A DNA stretch of 57,626 nucleotides from Planctomycetota bacterium (GTDB lineage: Bacteria > Planctomycetota > Phycisphaerae > Sedimentisphaerales > Anaerobacaceae): positions 1 to 57,626 of the forward strand of contig JALORE010000003.1 in the NCBI GenBank assembly GCA_025459125.1. The letters are read 5' to 3'. Positions 57,207 through 57,626 of this stretch are shown here, one piece after another. Made by a program: the position numbers and the translations under genes. How positions within the stretch are numbered: position 1 is the stretch's first letter; every line of letters begins with the position of its first letter. The notes beneath the pieces were generated by a model. It was not told where the DNA came from and did not search any database. It saw nothing but the letters and a program-made list of their open reading frames with translations.

Positions 57207-57626
57207 CTACGCGCCGATAATTCCGATCGGTGGTGTCGTCTTCCACCGGCCGCGGGTGAAGTCGGGGAAGTCCTGGGGGCGGCTGCGGCCGGCGACGGAT
57301 TTCTCGCTCAGCTCCGTGATGCAGCTCCAGGTGGCGGCGTCGTAGACGTCGATATCCGGGGGCGTGCCGGTCCGCAGGGCCTGGATCAGGCGGTAGAGCG
57401 TCATCCAGTCGGCGCCGCCGTGACCGCCGCGCGACAGGGCCTTCTCGCCCCAGGCCTTCCAGAGCGGGTTTTCGAATTCTTTGTAGTACGCGTCCATCGG
57501 CTCCCAGGTATCGCGCTGGGGACTGCGGCCCTCGAGGTAGATCTGGTCCAGCGTGCCGGAGTAGATGCCCTTGGTGCCCTGCACGCGATAGATGAGGTCG
57601 TAGGGCCGGGGCAGTCTCGTATCGTA
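57207..57626 (-). CDS. Gfo/Idh/MocA-type oxidoreductase (C-terminal part)
   Basis: The frame is open to the right edge; 139 C-terminal residues are visible. GTKGIYSGTLDQIYLEGRSP is the inner beta-sheet portion, and GGADWMTLYRLIQALRTGTP and DVYDAATWSCITELSEKSVA match the end of NAD(P)-dependent Gfo/Idh/MocA sugar dehydrogenases common in planctomycetes. The NAD-binding half lies outside the window. Confidence 0.85.
   Translation of the reverse strand, partial: YDTRLPRPYDLIYRVQGTKGIYSGTLDQIYLEGRSPQRDTWEPMDAYYKEFENPLWKAWGEKALSRGGHGGADWMTLYRLIQALRTGTPPDIDVYDAATWSCITELSEKSVAGRSRPQDFPDFTRGRWKTTPPIGIIGA

Noticed and set aside
1..57626. A transposase, RAYT or integrase gene to explain the repeats
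   Set aside because: None was recognised on either strand in this window.

Overview
The window reads as a high-GC chromosome segment of a planctomycete-like bacterium, probably near the Phycisphaerae/Sedimentisphaerales. This is inferred from gene content: many Tat- or Sec-exported sulfatases and glycoside hydrolases, LamG-type secreted modular proteins, a PEP-CTERM sorting signal, GHL10-like and GH2 enzymes, and intergenic space packed with short palindromic repeats. No rRNA, tRNA, CRISPR array, phage or transposase gene was recognised.

Layout. 1-301 is the tail of queA. 767-29308 is a carbohydrate-utilisation region. It holds a Tat sulfatase, a xylose-isomerase-like protein, a GH5 enzyme, a xylulokinase-type kinase, a GH2 beta-glycosidase fused to a glutaminase-A-like (DUF4965) part, four related secreted modular proteins, a GH-like/sulfatase/sulfatase triple fusion, an XylR-type regulator and a GHL10-like enzyme. 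15625-22443 looks like one operon (modular protein, triple fusion, XylR-like regulator). 29840-38176 holds a DUF1579 gene with two in-frame stops, an esterase fused to the same GH-like module seen in the triple fusion, a membrane-anchored DUF362/beta-helix protein and an LTA-synthase-like membrane protein.

38177-40081 is a 1.9 kb gene-free stretch with lower GC, a switch of G/C strand bias near 39.3 kb, two identical parS-like sites and a strong promoter driving parB (40082). Genes to the left run mainly leftward and genes just to the right run rightward, so this is the best candidate for a replication origin/centromere region. 41204-48063 carries an ankyrin protein, an RtcB-family RNA ligase, an SDR, a GH2 enzyme and Dtd, all rightward.

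48741-57626 runs leftward. It holds a PEP-CTERM protein, a translationally coupled operon of two paralogous 4-TM proteins plus an XRE regulator with a dyad inside its promoter, a PDZ lipoprotein with an altered protease motif, an unannotated 33-residue Cys/Lys-rich peptide, a metallophosphoesterase, a GHMP kinase, a GDP-mannose-3,5-epimerase-like enzyme, an amidohydrolase and a partial Gfo/Idh/MocA oxidoreductase.

How it fits together: the exported enzymes would strip sulfate and acyl groups from, and cleave, a sulfated (perhaps xylose- or galactose-containing) polysaccharide. The modular LamG proteins may bind it, and the isomerase and kinase would feed pentose into central metabolism under the XylR-like regulator. 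The substrate is an inference. The intergenic DNA is notable in itself: at least five classes of short palindrome, often as inverted doublets (REPIN-like), lie between the genes.
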